A stretch of DNA of 64,000 nucleotides, from the NCBI RefSeq assembly GCF_000195575.1, contig NC_015391.1, positions 1,480,501 to 1,544,500 on the forward strand. Direction: 5' to 3'. Positions within the stretch are counted from its first letter, which is position 1. Each line of letters opens with the position of its first letter. Positions 17,046 through 26,174 of the stretch are shown here, one piece after another. A model generated the notes under the pieces. The model did not search any database. It saw only the letters and a program-made list of their open reading frames with translations, and was not told the origin of the DNA. The stretch comes from Carnobacterium sp. 17-4. GTDB taxonomy: Bacteria > Bacillota > Bacilli > Lactobacillales > Carnobacteriaceae. The position numbers were made by a program, and so were the translations under genes.

Positions 17046-19190
17046 TTATTTAGTTATTAATCTAATAGTTTCACTTTGTACATTCTCACTATCTGAACCC
17101 ACCATGAGTTTAAATGCCCCACTGTCAGTTGAAAAAGTAAGATTTGGATGAACATAACCCAATTCTTTAGCTGTTACTGTAAAGCTTACTTCTTTTTCTT
17201 CTTGTGGATTTAAAGTGATTTTTTCAAATCCTTTTAGTTCCTTTACTGGTCTAACAACTTTTCCTACTTCATCTTGAACATATAGTTGAACAATTTCAGA
17301 TCCAGTAATAATCCCTTCATTCTTAACTGTAACACTCACCGTTATACTATCCTCTTCAGTAAATGTTTCATGAGAAATTCTAAATGATTTGTATGAAAAT
17401 GTTGTATAGCTCAAGCCAAAACCGAATGGGAATAAAGGAGAATTTTCAACATCTAAATATTTGGATAAATACTTTTCATCTTTGTTTTCTTCATTCATAG
17501 GTCTACCGGTTTTATCTTGATTGTAGTAAATCGGAACTTGTCCTATATTCCTTGGAAACGACATCGTTAATTTTCCAGAAGGATTTACTTCCCCAAATAA
17601 TATATTTGCTAAAGCAATTCCGCCTTCTGTCCCAGGGAACCAAGCTTCTACTAAACCGTCTACATCATCAACTATATCGGATAAATCTAACGGACGACCA
17701 TTAAATAAAGTTGCTACAACTGGTTTAGACAGTTTACGAACGGCTTTGACTAATTCAATTTGGTTGCCTGGCAAAGTGATTGATGTTCGACTAGCTGCCT
17801 CACCACTCATTTCAGAAGTTTCTCCAAGCGCAAGAACGATAACATCTACGTCTGCCAATTTCACATCAGCCGAATGACTTAGAATATCTGTTTCATCTAT
17901 TACAATTAACTGTTCAAAAGGAACATGCTTTAGCATTCCCTCATAAAGCGAATGTGCTTCTGAAGTATCCCCTTTCCAAGACCATGACCCTAACAAATCA
18001 TTTGTTTGACTGTTTGGTCCAATTAAGGCAACCTTCATGTCTTTTTTCAAAGGTAAAACTTGTTCGTTTTTTAGTAATACAATAGATTGTTCTGCACTAA
18101 TTCTTGCAGTTTCACGATTTTCTAGACTAAAGACTTCTTGAACTTCTTTTTGCTCATCGGCTCCGCGATATGGATTTTCAAATAGCCCTAAGTCATTTTT
18201 CAGCTCTAAGATGCGTAAAACAGCTTCATCCAATTTTTGCTCATCTACTGTGCCACCTTCAATCAAACCTTGCAACTCACTTGAATAAGCAGCTGACATC
18301 ATTTCCATGTCTACTCCAGCTTCAAAAGCTAGCGTTCCGGCTTCTTTCAAATTTTCTGCAACTCCATGTGCAATCAATTCACCGATTGCGCCCCAGTCTG
18401 AAATAAGTACACCATCAAATCCCATTTCTTTACGTAATACTTCATTCATTAGCCAACTATTTCCAGTAGCAGGTATACCATCCACTGTGTTAAAAGCTGT
18501 CATCACTAAACGGCTTCCTTCATCAATAGCTGCTTTGTATGCCGGTAGATAATTTTCACGTAATTGACGTTCTGACATGTTGACTGTGTTGTATTCTCTC
18601 CCTGCAATAGGAGCTCCATAAGCCGCAAAATGTTTCACACAAGCTGCTATCTTCGACAGATCATCCTTAAGGTTTGGTCCTTGATACCCTCGAACAAAAG
18701 CTCGTGCCATTTGTTGATTTAAATAAGCATCTTCTCCTGTTGACTCCATTACTCTTCCCCATCTTGCATCCCGCACTAAATCGACCATTGGTGAAAATGT
18801 CACATGCAATCCTGATACTGACGATTCTCTTGCAGCAATTGAAGCGGTTTGTTCGACTAACTTTGGATCCCAAGAGCTAGCAAGTCCTAAAGGGATAGGA
18901 AAAATAGTACGGTAACCATGCACAATATCTGCCATGAATAGTAACGGTATCCCTAATCGATTGGATTCTAAATGTGCTTGTTGAATCGCTTTTACTTGTT
19001 CAGCTCCCGATATCCCTAAAACTGAACCAACTGTCGTCATTTTTTCGGTTGTCAAATGCATATCGTTCATCGGTCCTGTAATTTCATTTTCTGTGGCATT
19101 ATAAAAATCTGCTGATATTTGTATCATTTGACCTATTTTTTCCTCAATTGTCATTTCATTTATTAATGTTTTTAATTTTATTAATTCCAT
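17046..19190 (-). CDS. GH3 beta-glucosidase, probably acting on beta-1,2-glucooligosaccharides
   Basis: 714 residues, cytoplasmic (no signal peptide). The N-terminal GH3 barrel has KHFAAYG near residue 186 and the nucleophile Asp265 in VLISDWGAIGE. The alpha/beta sandwich domain follows (about 375-560) with the likely acid/base region, and a fibronectin-III-like domain closes the protein (about 600-690). AAGGAGG precedes the ATG. It is next to the 1,2-beta-oligoglucan phosphorylase and a sugar ABC transporter, as the GH3 enzyme is in the Listeria innocua locus. It would release glucose from sophorose-type sugars. Confidence 0.9.
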   Translation of the reverse strand: MELIKLKTLINEMTIEEKIGQMIQISADFYNATENEITGPMNDMHLTTEKMTTVGSVLGISGAEQVKAIQQAHLESNRLGIPLLFMADIVHGYRTIFPIPLGLASSWDPKLVEQTASIAARESSVSGLHVTFSPMVDLVRDARWGRVMESTGEDAYLNQQMARAFVRGYQGPNLKDDLSKIAACVKHFAAYGAPIAGREYNTVNMSERQLRENYLPAYKAAIDEGSRLVMTAFNTVDGIPATGNSWLMNEVLRKEMGFDGVLISDWGAIGELIAHGVAENLKEAGTLAFEAGVDMEMMSAAYSSELQGLIEGGTVDEQKLDEAVLRILELKNDLGLFENPYRGADEQKEVQEVFSLENRETARISAEQSIVLLKNEQVLPLKKDMKVALIGPNSQTNDLLGSWSWKGDTSEAHSLYEGMLKHVPFEQLIVIDETDILSHSADVKLADVDVIVLALGETSEMSGEAASRTSITLPGNQIELVKAVRKLSKPVVATLFNGRPLDLSDIVDDVDGLVEAWFPGTEGGIALANILFGEVNPSGKLTMSFPRNIGQVPIYYNQDKTGRPMNEENKDEKYLSKYLDVENSPLFPFGFGLSYTTFSYKSFRISHETFTEEDSITVSVTVKNEGIITGSEIVQLYVQDEVGKVVRPVKELKGFEKITLNPQEEKEVSFTVTAKELGYVHPNLTFSTDSGAFKLMVGSDSENVQSETIRLITK

Positions 19191-19211
19191 AATATCCTCC
19201 TTAGAATGCTG

Positions 19212-20042
19212 TTATTTTAGTCCTGATACATTAAAACCTTGTAAAATATATTTTTGGAAAGTTAAGAAAATAATGATGATGGGAACAACCATAAATGTTG
19301 CACCAGCCATTTGCAACGCATAGTTATTGCCGTATTGACCTTGAAGAAGTTGCAAACCAACAGAAAGTGTATAGTATTTTTCATCGTTGGCAATAATTAA
19401 CGGCCACATAAATGAATTCCATCCAGCAATAAAGGTTAAAATACCTTGTACGGCTAGTATTGGTTTTGATAAAGGAATAATAATACGAGTGAAAATGTAA
19501 AATTCACTTGCTCCATCTAATCGAGCAGCTTCTAATAATTCATCAGAAATAGTTGACATAAATTGACGAAACAAGAAAATACCATATGCTCCTACTAATC
19601 CAGGCAATACGATCCCTGCTAAAGTATTAGTTAATCCTAATTTATTTAAGATCAAATAGACGGGAATCATAGTTACTTGTCCAGGTATCATCATAGTTGC
19701 CAATATCATAATAAAGAGACTATTTCTTCCTGTAAAACGATATTTTGCAAATCCATATCCTGCCATAGCATTTAGAAACATTCCACCAAAAGAGAAAGCT
19801 GTAATAATCAGTGTATTCTTTAAGTAAACTCCAAAATTCATTTTTTCGAATAAATCGATAAAATTTTGCAGTGTCCATTCTTTTGGTAGTATTCCTGATT
19901 CCATCGAAACGATTTCAGCATTTACTTTAAATGAAGAAAGTATCATCCAGATAAACGGCATAACCGCTATAATTCCACCTATGATGAGAATAATGCCAAC
20001 AATCACTTTATTTATCTTTTGTGATTTCTTGTAAGAATTCAT
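19212..20042 (-). CDS. Carbohydrate ABC transporter permease (MalG type)
   Basis: 276 residues with six membrane segments and the permease EAA motif (LLEAARLDGASEFYIFTRIIIPLSKP, about residues 175-200) that docks to the ATPase. Belongs to the CUT1 family of oligosaccharide importers. It pairs with the MalF-type permease just upstream and the lipoprotein upstream of that. No ATPase gene is present in the operon, so the transporter must use a shared MsmK/MalK-type ATPase encoded elsewhere, which is common in this group. Confidence 0.92.
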   Translation of the reverse strand: MNSYKKSQKINKVIVGIILIIGGIIAVMPFIWMILSSFKVNAEIVSMESGILPKEWTLQNFIDLFEKMNFGVYLKNTLIITAFSFGGMFLNAMAGYGFAKYRFTGRNSLFIMILATMMIPGQVTMIPVYLILNKLGLTNTLAGIVLPGLVGAYGIFLFRQFMSTISDELLEAARLDGASEFYIFTRIIIPLSKPILAVQGILTFIAGWNSFMWPLIIANDEKYYTLSVGLQLLQGQYGNNYALQMAGATFMVVPIIIIFLTFQKYILQGFNVSGLK

Positions 20043-20060
20043 TTTTTATCTTCCTTTCTC

Positions 20061-20957
20061 TTATATTTCATTTTCGTTATTTTTTAATTGACCTCTAAGT
20101 TGAAATAGGGTTATAAGAATAATGACAACAAATAAAATCAATGATCCCGCTGCTGCATAACCAAATTCATTCAACTGGAACCCATTTCGATATAAGAAGA
20201 GTGAAATACTTGTGGTACTGTTTAATGGTCCACCTTCAGTCATAACGAACGGTTCTTCAAAGAATTGTAACCAGCCAATAACGGTTGTAACACTGACAAA
20301 GAAAATAGAAAATTTAAGCATTGGTACGGTGATGTAACGTAATTGATTCCATTTTGAAGCACCATCCAACTCAGCTGCTTCATAGTATTCTGGTGGAATA
20401 CCCTGTAAAGCTGCTAAAAAAATCAACATATTAATACCCGTTCCTCTCCAAAGTGCCAAAACAATCAAAGAAAGTTTTGCTACACTTGGATCTAACAACC
20501 AAGAAACTGGAGCTATTCCAACCAAATCTAAAATTTGATTAAACAGCCCTATTGCAATATTTGGATTATACAAAAAGGTCCACACAACAGAAACTGCGAC
20601 AATATTGGTTATAGAAGGAGAATAAAAAATTAATCTCATAAAAGAAAAAAACTTTCCATCACCAACATTGATTAAAATTGCCAGTCCTAACGAGATCATT
20701 ACGACTAAAGGAACTCCAATAACAACATAATACAAAGTATTTCCTGCAGCTTTAATAAAAATTGGATCAGCCAAAATATTTTTATAGTTATCTATTCCAA
20801 TGAAACTAACTCTTGACCAATCTGCTAATCCAGCTAAACTCAAGTCTGTAAAGCTAATAAACAAAGCAATAAAAATTGGTAGAATAGAAAAAATCAAAAG
20901 CAAAATAATTGCAGGTGAAATAAAAAAATAAGGAGCTTTCTTATTTGCCGATTTCAT
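20061..20957 (-). CDS. Carbohydrate ABC transporter permease (MalF type)
   Basis: About 298 residues, six membrane segments, with the EAA loop YYEAAELDGASKWNQLRYITVPML near residue 205. It is the partner of the MalG-type permease. The frame opens at 20999, but the AGAAAGGATG site best suits the ATG at 20957; a start at 20969 is possible. The protein forms the membrane channel for oligosaccharides delivered by the lipoprotein encoded next to it. Confidence 0.9.
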   Translation of the reverse strand: MKSANKKAPYFFISPAIILLLIFSILPIFIALFISFTDLSLAGLADWSRVSFIGIDNYKNILADPIFIKAAGNTLYYVVIGVPLVVMISLGLAILINVGDGKFFSFMRLIFYSPSITNIVAVSVVWTFLYNPNIAIGLFNQILDLVGIAPVSWLLDPSVAKLSLIVLALWRGTGINMLIFLAALQGIPPEYYEAAELDGASKWNQLRYITVPMLKFSIFFVSVTTVIGWLQFFEEPFVMTEGGPLNSTTSISLFLYRNGFQLNEFGYAAAGSLILFVVIILITLFQLRGQLKNNENEI

Positions 20958-21121
20958 AACATTCTTCATCCTTTCTAAAACTAACTGAGAGTACTTCAAA
21001 ACTATTTGACGTCATTTTGTATGCTCATATCAACAAAAATCCAGAAAAATAAATCAAGAACTGAATCGTTTTGATTATTTTTCTGAACTTCTTCAACGAA
21101 CAATTCCTACAAATTTCTTAT

Positions 21122-22372
21122 TTATTGAATAAAACCCTCTGTTTCGGTATTGAGTTCACTCATTTTCTCTTGAATATCTGCTCCGCCTAGATAAATTTCT
21201 TCCCAATCTTCTAAATAACTTGCAGAAATCCGCTCAAATTCTGGAATTAAAGGCATAGACTCAGAGTTCTCAAGTTGTTTACCAAATGTTGCAATTATTG
21301 GATCTGCTAAAGCTTCATCTTCCCAAGCAGCAGTTGCAGATGGCAAAGAGTTAGACGTTTCAAAGAATGCCAATTGATTTTCTGGACGAGATAAGAATTC
21401 AATCAAAGCAATAGAGTTTTCTTCATTTTCTGTTCCATTGAAGACAGCTAAATTAGCTCCACCAGTATTTGAAAGATTATTTTCAGAACCGGACGGCAAT
21501 ACTGCTGTTGCCCATTTCCCTTCAATGTCCGTTGTGCTGTCGTTGATAGCATTGATCATCCAAGGTCCACTGATAAACATAGGCACAATTCCTTCTCCAC
21601 CAAAAGTTTGAGAAATATCTAAACCTAAGTCTTGTTTAGGAGAAGATCCATTTTGCATAAACGTATTTAAGTAATCAACCGTTTCTACAAAAGGTGCTTC
21701 ACTAAAATCTGGGTTTCCATCTTTGTCAAACAATTCTGATCCATTTTGACGAGCAAACATAAATGCAAATGATGGATCATTCGATTCAACTTGAAAACCA
21801 TACATATCATCGCCTCGTTCAGATAATTTAACAGCTGCATCTTCTAATTCTTCCCAATTTTTTGGAGCTTCAGAATAGCCGACTTCTTCTAATAAGTCTG
21901 TTCGGTAATAAAGGGCTCTTGTTTCTGTATACCAAGGTACCCCATAGTAAGCATCATCAAATTTAGTTGTAGCAACTGATCCATCAAAAAAGTTTTCTGA
22001 TTTCATTGAATCTTCTGATTCAATATACGAAGAAATATCTTGTAATGCACCTGCATCAACAAATTCGGCCATCCATGTTGTTCCCATTTGAACAACATCT
22101 GGACCGTCTCCTGAAGCTACTGCAGTTAATAATTTATCATGGGAACTAGACCAAGGAATACTTTGAACATCTACTGTGATACCAGTTTCTTCAGTAAAAT
22201 CATCTAAAATTGGTTGAATATGTTCATTTCCATCCCCCATGTACCAAAAAGTTACCGAATCACTTGATGCACCGTCCTCCGTTTCGTTACTATCACTTGA
22301 ACAAGCCATCAATAAACTAGCTGAAAGTAATGTTAAAGCTCCAAAAGCTGTCTTTTTATACCATTTTTTCAT
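21122..22372 (-). CDS. Sugar ABC transporter substrate-binding lipoprotein
   Basis: 416 residues from the ATG at 22372, preceded by AGGGAGG; the upstream part of the open frame is promoter DNA. It has a lipoprotein signal (basic start MKKWYKK, hydrophobic stretch, lipobox LLMAC with Cys near residue 24) and a CUT1 extracellular solute-binding domain. It is anchored outside the membrane and should capture beta-1,2-glucooligosaccharides, judging by the operon and its Listeria counterpart. First gene of the operon, just behind the LacI-type operators. Confidence 0.9.
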   Translation of the reverse strand: MKKWYKKTAFGALTLLSASLLMACSSDSNETEDGASSDSVTFWYMGDGNEHIQPILDDFTEETGITVDVQSIPWSSSHDKLLTAVASGDGPDVVQMGTTWMAEFVDAGALQDISSYIESEDSMKSENFFDGSVATTKFDDAYYGVPWYTETRALYYRTDLLEEVGYSEAPKNWEELEDAAVKLSERGDDMYGFQVESNDPSFAFMFARQNGSELFDKDGNPDFSEAPFVETVDYLNTFMQNGSSPKQDLGLDISQTFGGEGIVPMFISGPWMINAINDSTTDIEGKWATAVLPSGSENNLSNTGGANLAVFNGTENEENSIALIEFLSRPENQLAFFETSNSLPSATAAWEDEALADPIIATFGKQLENSESMPLIPEFERISASYLEDWEEIYLGGADIQEKMSELNTETEGFIQ

Positions 22373-22401
22373 TCTTCTATTCCTCCCTACTTTTAGTTGG
22401 T

Positions 22402-22411
22402 GAAACGTTTC
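22402..22411. promoter_or_regulatory. LacI-type operator over the transcription start
   Basis: Perfect palindrome GAAACGTTTC, located just downstream of the -10 box of the oligosaccharide operon promoter. A related GAAACGTTT is at 22458-22466. Confidence 0.6.
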
Positions 22412-22418
22412 TATAAAT

Positions 22419-22447
22419 AATATAAATCTAAAATCGATAAAATGCAA
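22419..22447 (-). promoter_or_regulatory. Promoter of the beta-glucooligosaccharide operon
   Basis: -35 TTGCAT (22447-22442), 17-base spacer, -10 TATATT (22424-22419), about 47 bases before the lipoprotein ATG. The -35 box sits inside the large palindrome at 22435-22458. Confidence 0.75.
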
Positions 22448-22458
22448 GCGTTTTATCG
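22435..22458. promoter_or_regulatory. LacI-type or cre-like operator over the -35 box
   Basis: 24-bp palindrome with perfect 8-bp arms CGATAAAA / TTTTATCG around TGCAAGCG. The central part also matches 13 of 15 positions of the cre consensus, so it may bind the local LacI protein, CcpA, or both. Confidence 0.6.
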
Positions 22459-22631
22459 AAACGTTTTTATTTTATCGAATTTGACTAATTTTTATGGTTT
22501 ATTTTCCTCTATATCTTTTTTTAAACTTTACGAGTAAACTGTAATTAATAAGTCTATTGAATAGGCTTACATTTCCGCTTATGATTTAATATTACCAGCC
22601 AGTAAAGATTCCAGGAAAATGAGGGATAGGT

Positions 22632-24167
22632 ATGCGTAAAGTGTTAGATGCAAGTGAACGTAGAAAATTAGAAGTAATCGAGCATCTTTATTTTACTGAA
22701 AGTTGGGTCACTCTAAAAGAACTTGCACTAAAGACAGTTAGTTCTGAAAGAATTTTAAAACAAGATATGCTTCAACTACGTGAATATTACACTAAAGAAG
22801 TATTACAGACTTCTCATCTTGGTGTTCGATTAGTTTTACCACCGTATAAAGATTGCGATGATCTTTATCGGTATTTTTTATCAAACAGCCTAGCGTTTAA
22901 TTTTATAGAAATGCTAATTTATGATGAAACAAAAACAGTTTTTGAATTAGCTGAAGAATTATACGTAAGCCCATCCACATTATTTCGCCTGATAAAAAAG
23001 CTCAATATATCATTAACTGATTACTACGTCCAAGTACAGACAAATCCTTGTAAGTTGATTAGTGAAACTGAAGAAAGTATCCGTTATTTTTATATAAGTT
23101 ATTTTTCGGAGCGGTACAATAATCTTGAATGGCCATTTAAAACTATTAATCAAAATTTTTTTGAACAACTTCTGATTTTCATTGCAAAAACCAATAATAT
23201 TCCAGTAAATTTCGCTGATTTTAAACGTTTAAAGCTTTGGACAGCTGTTCCCTATTTACGAGTTAAACAAGGACATCAGGTATCTGTAATGTCTTCTAAC
23301 TATTCCAAAATGATTCCAGATTTCTCAAATTTCCAACCTTTAACAGGATTAATTGAGAAAAAATTAGCTATTACTCTGGATAAAAATTTTATTGAACAAG
23401 TCTTTTCAATTTTTATTAATAATGATTTTAAGTTTAGCTATGAATCTTTAATAGAAGATACTAAAATCAATCCTGCTGTTAAAGAACGAGTCTCTTATCA
23501 TACCACCTTGTTACATAACTTATCAAATCAAATTGGAATACCCATACCTAACCAGCAACACTTATTGAAAGAGATGTTTAACATTTCGCATTTTGTTTTC
23601 AAGTCAAAAGAAGGACAATATCCGCTTCCTTATATTTTATTTAATTCAAAAAAGTATTTTGTCCAATCGATGGAAGAATTGTTTCCTGATTTTATAACAT
23701 TAGCTTTTTCGAATTTAAAAAAATATGAAAAGAAAACAAATGAACATTACAGCGAAACTGCTAGGTATGAAATTATCTATACTTTACTTATACATTGGGA
23801 TCACTTGATACCAGAACTTTATAATCAAAAAGATAAAGTTCGATTATTGATCGTAAGTGATTTTGATGTTGAGCATGCTAAGATGATTCAAGATCTATTG
23901 CATCGTTATTTAAAACATGAACTTACTACTACTATATACACCGATCCTATTTTTTCATTGAAACGACTCAATAACTATGCTTATGATATTTTAATCACTA
24001 CTTTTACACTTCCTTTTGATGGTAAAATAATTGACCAGAGTTGTATTTGCATCCGAAATGTTCCAACGAAGCGCAATATCATAGATATTGCTCAAGCAAT
24101 TGAAAACCAATACAAACTAAAAAAACACCCTTTGAAAAGTATATTGCAGAAATTTATTCAGTTATAA
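22632..24167 (+). CDS. Mga-type transcriptional regulator
   Basis: 511 residues. Two N-terminal helix-turn-helix regions can be seen (about residues 10-60, and 95-130 with TVFELAEELYVSPSTLFRLIKKL). A middle region resembles PTS regulation domains, and the C-terminal part (about 410-480) is EIIB-like. This is the Mga/AtxA layout. Such proteins control surface or sugar genes in response to carbon source. It is divergent from the glucooligosaccharide operon and convergent with rbsB, and it looks monocistronic. Its targets cannot be read here. GAGGGATAGG precedes the ATG. Confidence 0.82.
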   Translation: MRKVLDASERRKLEVIEHLYFTESWVTLKELALKTVSSERILKQDMLQLREYYTKEVLQTSHLGVRLVLPPYKDCDDLYRYFLSNSLAFNFIEMLIYDETKTVFELAEELYVSPSTLFRLIKKLNISLTDYYVQVQTNPCKLISETEESIRYFYISYFSERYNNLEWPFKTINQNFFEQLLIFIAKTNNIPVNFADFKRLKLWTAVPYLRVKQGHQVSVMSSNYSKMIPDFSNFQPLTGLIEKKLAITLDKNFIEQVFSIFINNDFKFSYESLIEDTKINPAVKERVSYHTTLLHNLSNQIGIPIPNQQHLLKEMFNISHFVFKSKEGQYPLPYILFNSKKYFVQSMEELFPDFITLAFSNLKKYEKKTNEHYSETARYEIIYTLLIHWDHLIPELYNQKDKVRLLIVSDFDVEHAKMIQDLLHRYLKHELTTTIYTDPIFSLKRLNNYAYDILITTFTLPFDGKIIDQSCICIRNVPTKRNIIDIAQAIENQYKLKKHPLKSILQKFIQL

Positions 24168-24198
24168 ATCGTGCTCTAAAAAATATAGTTTGAATACA

Positions 24199-24240
24199 AA
24201 AAGGGTTTGAGACAATTAAAATGTCCCAAACCCTTTTTTG
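24199..24240. terminator. Bidirectional terminator between the Mga-type gene and rbsB
   Basis: Stem AAAAAGGGTTTGAGACA / TGTCCCAAACCCTTTTTT with a short loop. It ends both convergent units. Confidence 0.88.
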
Positions 24241-24251
24241 TGTACTCTTTA

Positions 24252-25187
24252 TTATTCACTTTTAACTAATTCTAAAGGTGAAGCAATATACTCTTCAATT
24301 GTTTCGCCAGCAAAGTAATCAAACGCTGCTTGCATCGCTAATTTACCCATTTCACTAGGTTGTTGAGCTACAGTTGCACTCAAGGTACCTGCTTCTACTG
24401 CTTTGATTCCATCTTCTGTTCCATCAAAGCCTACAACTTGTATTTCTCCGGTTTTTCCTGCAGATTGAATGGCTTCAATTGCACCTAGTGCCATCTCATC
24501 GTTTTGTGCAAAAACAGCTTGAATGTCTGGATTAGCTTGTAACATATTTTCCATAACGGTTAACCCTTCTGCACGGTCAAAGTTTGCAGTTTGACTATCA
24601 ACAACATTTAATGACCCTTCAGCTATATTCGTAAATCCTTCTCCACGCTCTCTAGTAGCTGAAGCCCCAGGTACACCTTCTAATTGAACCGTATTTGCGT
24701 CTGTTCCTGAGATCTCTTCAATGTATTTAGCAGCCATTTCGCCACCTTCAACGTTGTCAGAAGCTACTAATGTAATAACTTCTCCGCCATCACTTGAACG
24801 ATCTATCGTGATGACTGGAATTCCAGCAGCATTTGCGGACTCAACAGCAGGTGTGATCGCAGCTGAATCTACTGGATTGATCAATAAGATGTCTACTCCT
24901 TGTTGGATCAAGTCATCAATATCATTGGTTTGTTTAGCTGTGTCATCTTGAGCATCGACACTTTTTACGGTTGTGTCTTGCTCATCAGCCAAATCCGTAA
25001 TCCCTTGTTCTAGTGAAACAAAAAACGGATTATTCAATGTAGAGATTGAAACACCAACGACTAATTCTGAGGATTCTTTTTCTTCAACAGGACCGCTTTC
25101 AGTATTGTTTTCGCCTTCCAAAGTTGCTGCACCACACCCTGCTAAAAATAACGTTGCTACTGTTGCTAAACCGACTAATTTTTTCAT
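24252..25187 (-). CDS. rbsB: Ribose ABC transporter substrate-binding lipoprotein
   Basis: 311 residues with a lipoprotein signal (lipobox LAGC, Cys near residue 18) and a type I periplasmic-binding domain with the RbsB-like segments VVGVSISTLNNPFF, INPVDSAAITPAVESANAAGIPVITIDR and AQNDEMALGAIEAI. It binds ribose outside the membrane and delivers it to RbsC/RbsA. AGGAGG site before the ATG. It is the last gene of rbsR-K-D-A-C-B. Confidence 0.95.
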   Translation of the reverse strand: MKKLVGLATVATLFLAGCGAATLEGENNTESGPVEEKESSELVVGVSISTLNNPFFVSLEQGITDLADEQDTTVKSVDAQDDTAKQTNDIDDLIQQGVDILLINPVDSAAITPAVESANAAGIPVITIDRSSDGGEVITLVASDNVEGGEMAAKYIEEISGTDANTVQLEGVPGASATRERGEGFTNIAEGSLNVVDSQTANFDRAEGLTVMENMLQANPDIQAVFAQNDEMALGAIEAIQSAGKTGEIQVVGFDGTEDGIKAVEAGTLSATVAQQPSEMGKLAMQAAFDYFAGETIEEYIASPLELVKSE

Positions 25188-25201
25188 CTTTGTAATTCCT
25201 C

Positions 25202-26173
25202 CTATTTTTTGTTTTTTCTATCTAATAATACTGCGATAATGATGACAATACCCTTAACGACTTGTTGGTAAAAACTTGATATCCCTAATAAATTCATACC
25301 ATTATTCAATGTTCCGATAATCAAAGCCCCAATTAAGGTCCCAACTAATCTTCCGCGTCCGCCAGATAAACTTGTTCCGCCTAACACGACAGATGCAATG
25401 GCATCCATTTCATAAGACGTACCAGCAGTCGGTTGTGCAGAATCCAGTCTAGATGTGATGATGATACCAGCTAGTGCAGCCATCAAACCAGATAAAGCGT
25501 AGATACCTGTTTTGATTCGATCGTTTTTGATACCCGCAATAAATGAAGCTTTCTCGTTCCCTCCTATCGCAAATGTTTTTCTACCAAAAGTCATTTTGTG
25601 TAACAGGATATACAGTAAGATAAAACTAATGATCATCAATACGACTGGGAATGGGATGCCGAAAAAATATCCGCGGCCAACAAATTTGAAAATAAAACTA
25701 TCGCCAATACCCGTAATTGGATTTCCATCTGTATAAACCAGTGTCAATCCACGATAAATCGTCATTGTTGCTAAAGTTGCAATAAATGGAGCCATTTTTC
25801 CTTTAGTGATCAATAAGCCGTTAACAGCTCCAAATACCGTTCCAACTACCAAACTTAAGATCATCGCAAGTATTGGATCCATACCAGCTGCTATTGTGCC
25901 TGCCATTAAAGCACTGCTTAATGCTAACGTTGATCCAACAGATAAATCGATTCCACCTGTAATAATGACAAATGTCATCCCAAAAGCAATTAACGCATTC
26001 GTTGAAACTTGTCTTAATAGGTTCAATAGATTAGTTGGTGCAATAAAACTTGGATTTACAATCGTTACTAATACCACTAATACGATTAATGCAAGGAATG
26101 GTCCAAGTTTTCCAATATAATTTTTTGGAGTTCCCGTTTTCTTTTCTTTTTTTTCTACATTTGCTTCTACCAT
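25202..26173 (-). CDS. rbsC: Ribose ABC transporter permease
   Basis: 323 residues, about eight to ten membrane segments, with the CUT2 permease signature GGIDLSVGSTLALSSALMAG near residue 73 and GGTSLSGGRGRLVGT near residue 268. It forms the ribose channel with RbsA. GGGAGGG site. The stop of rbsA is one base before its start, so translation is probably coupled. Confidence 0.95.
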   Translation of the reverse strand: MVEANVEKKEKKTGTPKNYIGKLGPFLALIVLVVLVTIVNPSFIAPTNLLNLLRQVSTNALIAFGMTFVIITGGIDLSVGSTLALSSALMAGTIAAGMDPILAMILSLVVGTVFGAVNGLLITKGKMAPFIATLATMTIYRGLTLVYTDGNPITGIGDSFIFKFVGRGYFFGIPFPVVLMIISFILLYILLHKMTFGRKTFAIGGNEKASFIAGIKNDRIKTGIYALSGLMAALAGIIITSRLDSAQPTAGTSYEMDAIASVVLGGTSLSGGRGRLVGTLIGALIIGTLNNGMNLLGISSFYQQVVKGIVIIIAVLLDRKNKK

Positions 26174-26174
26174 G

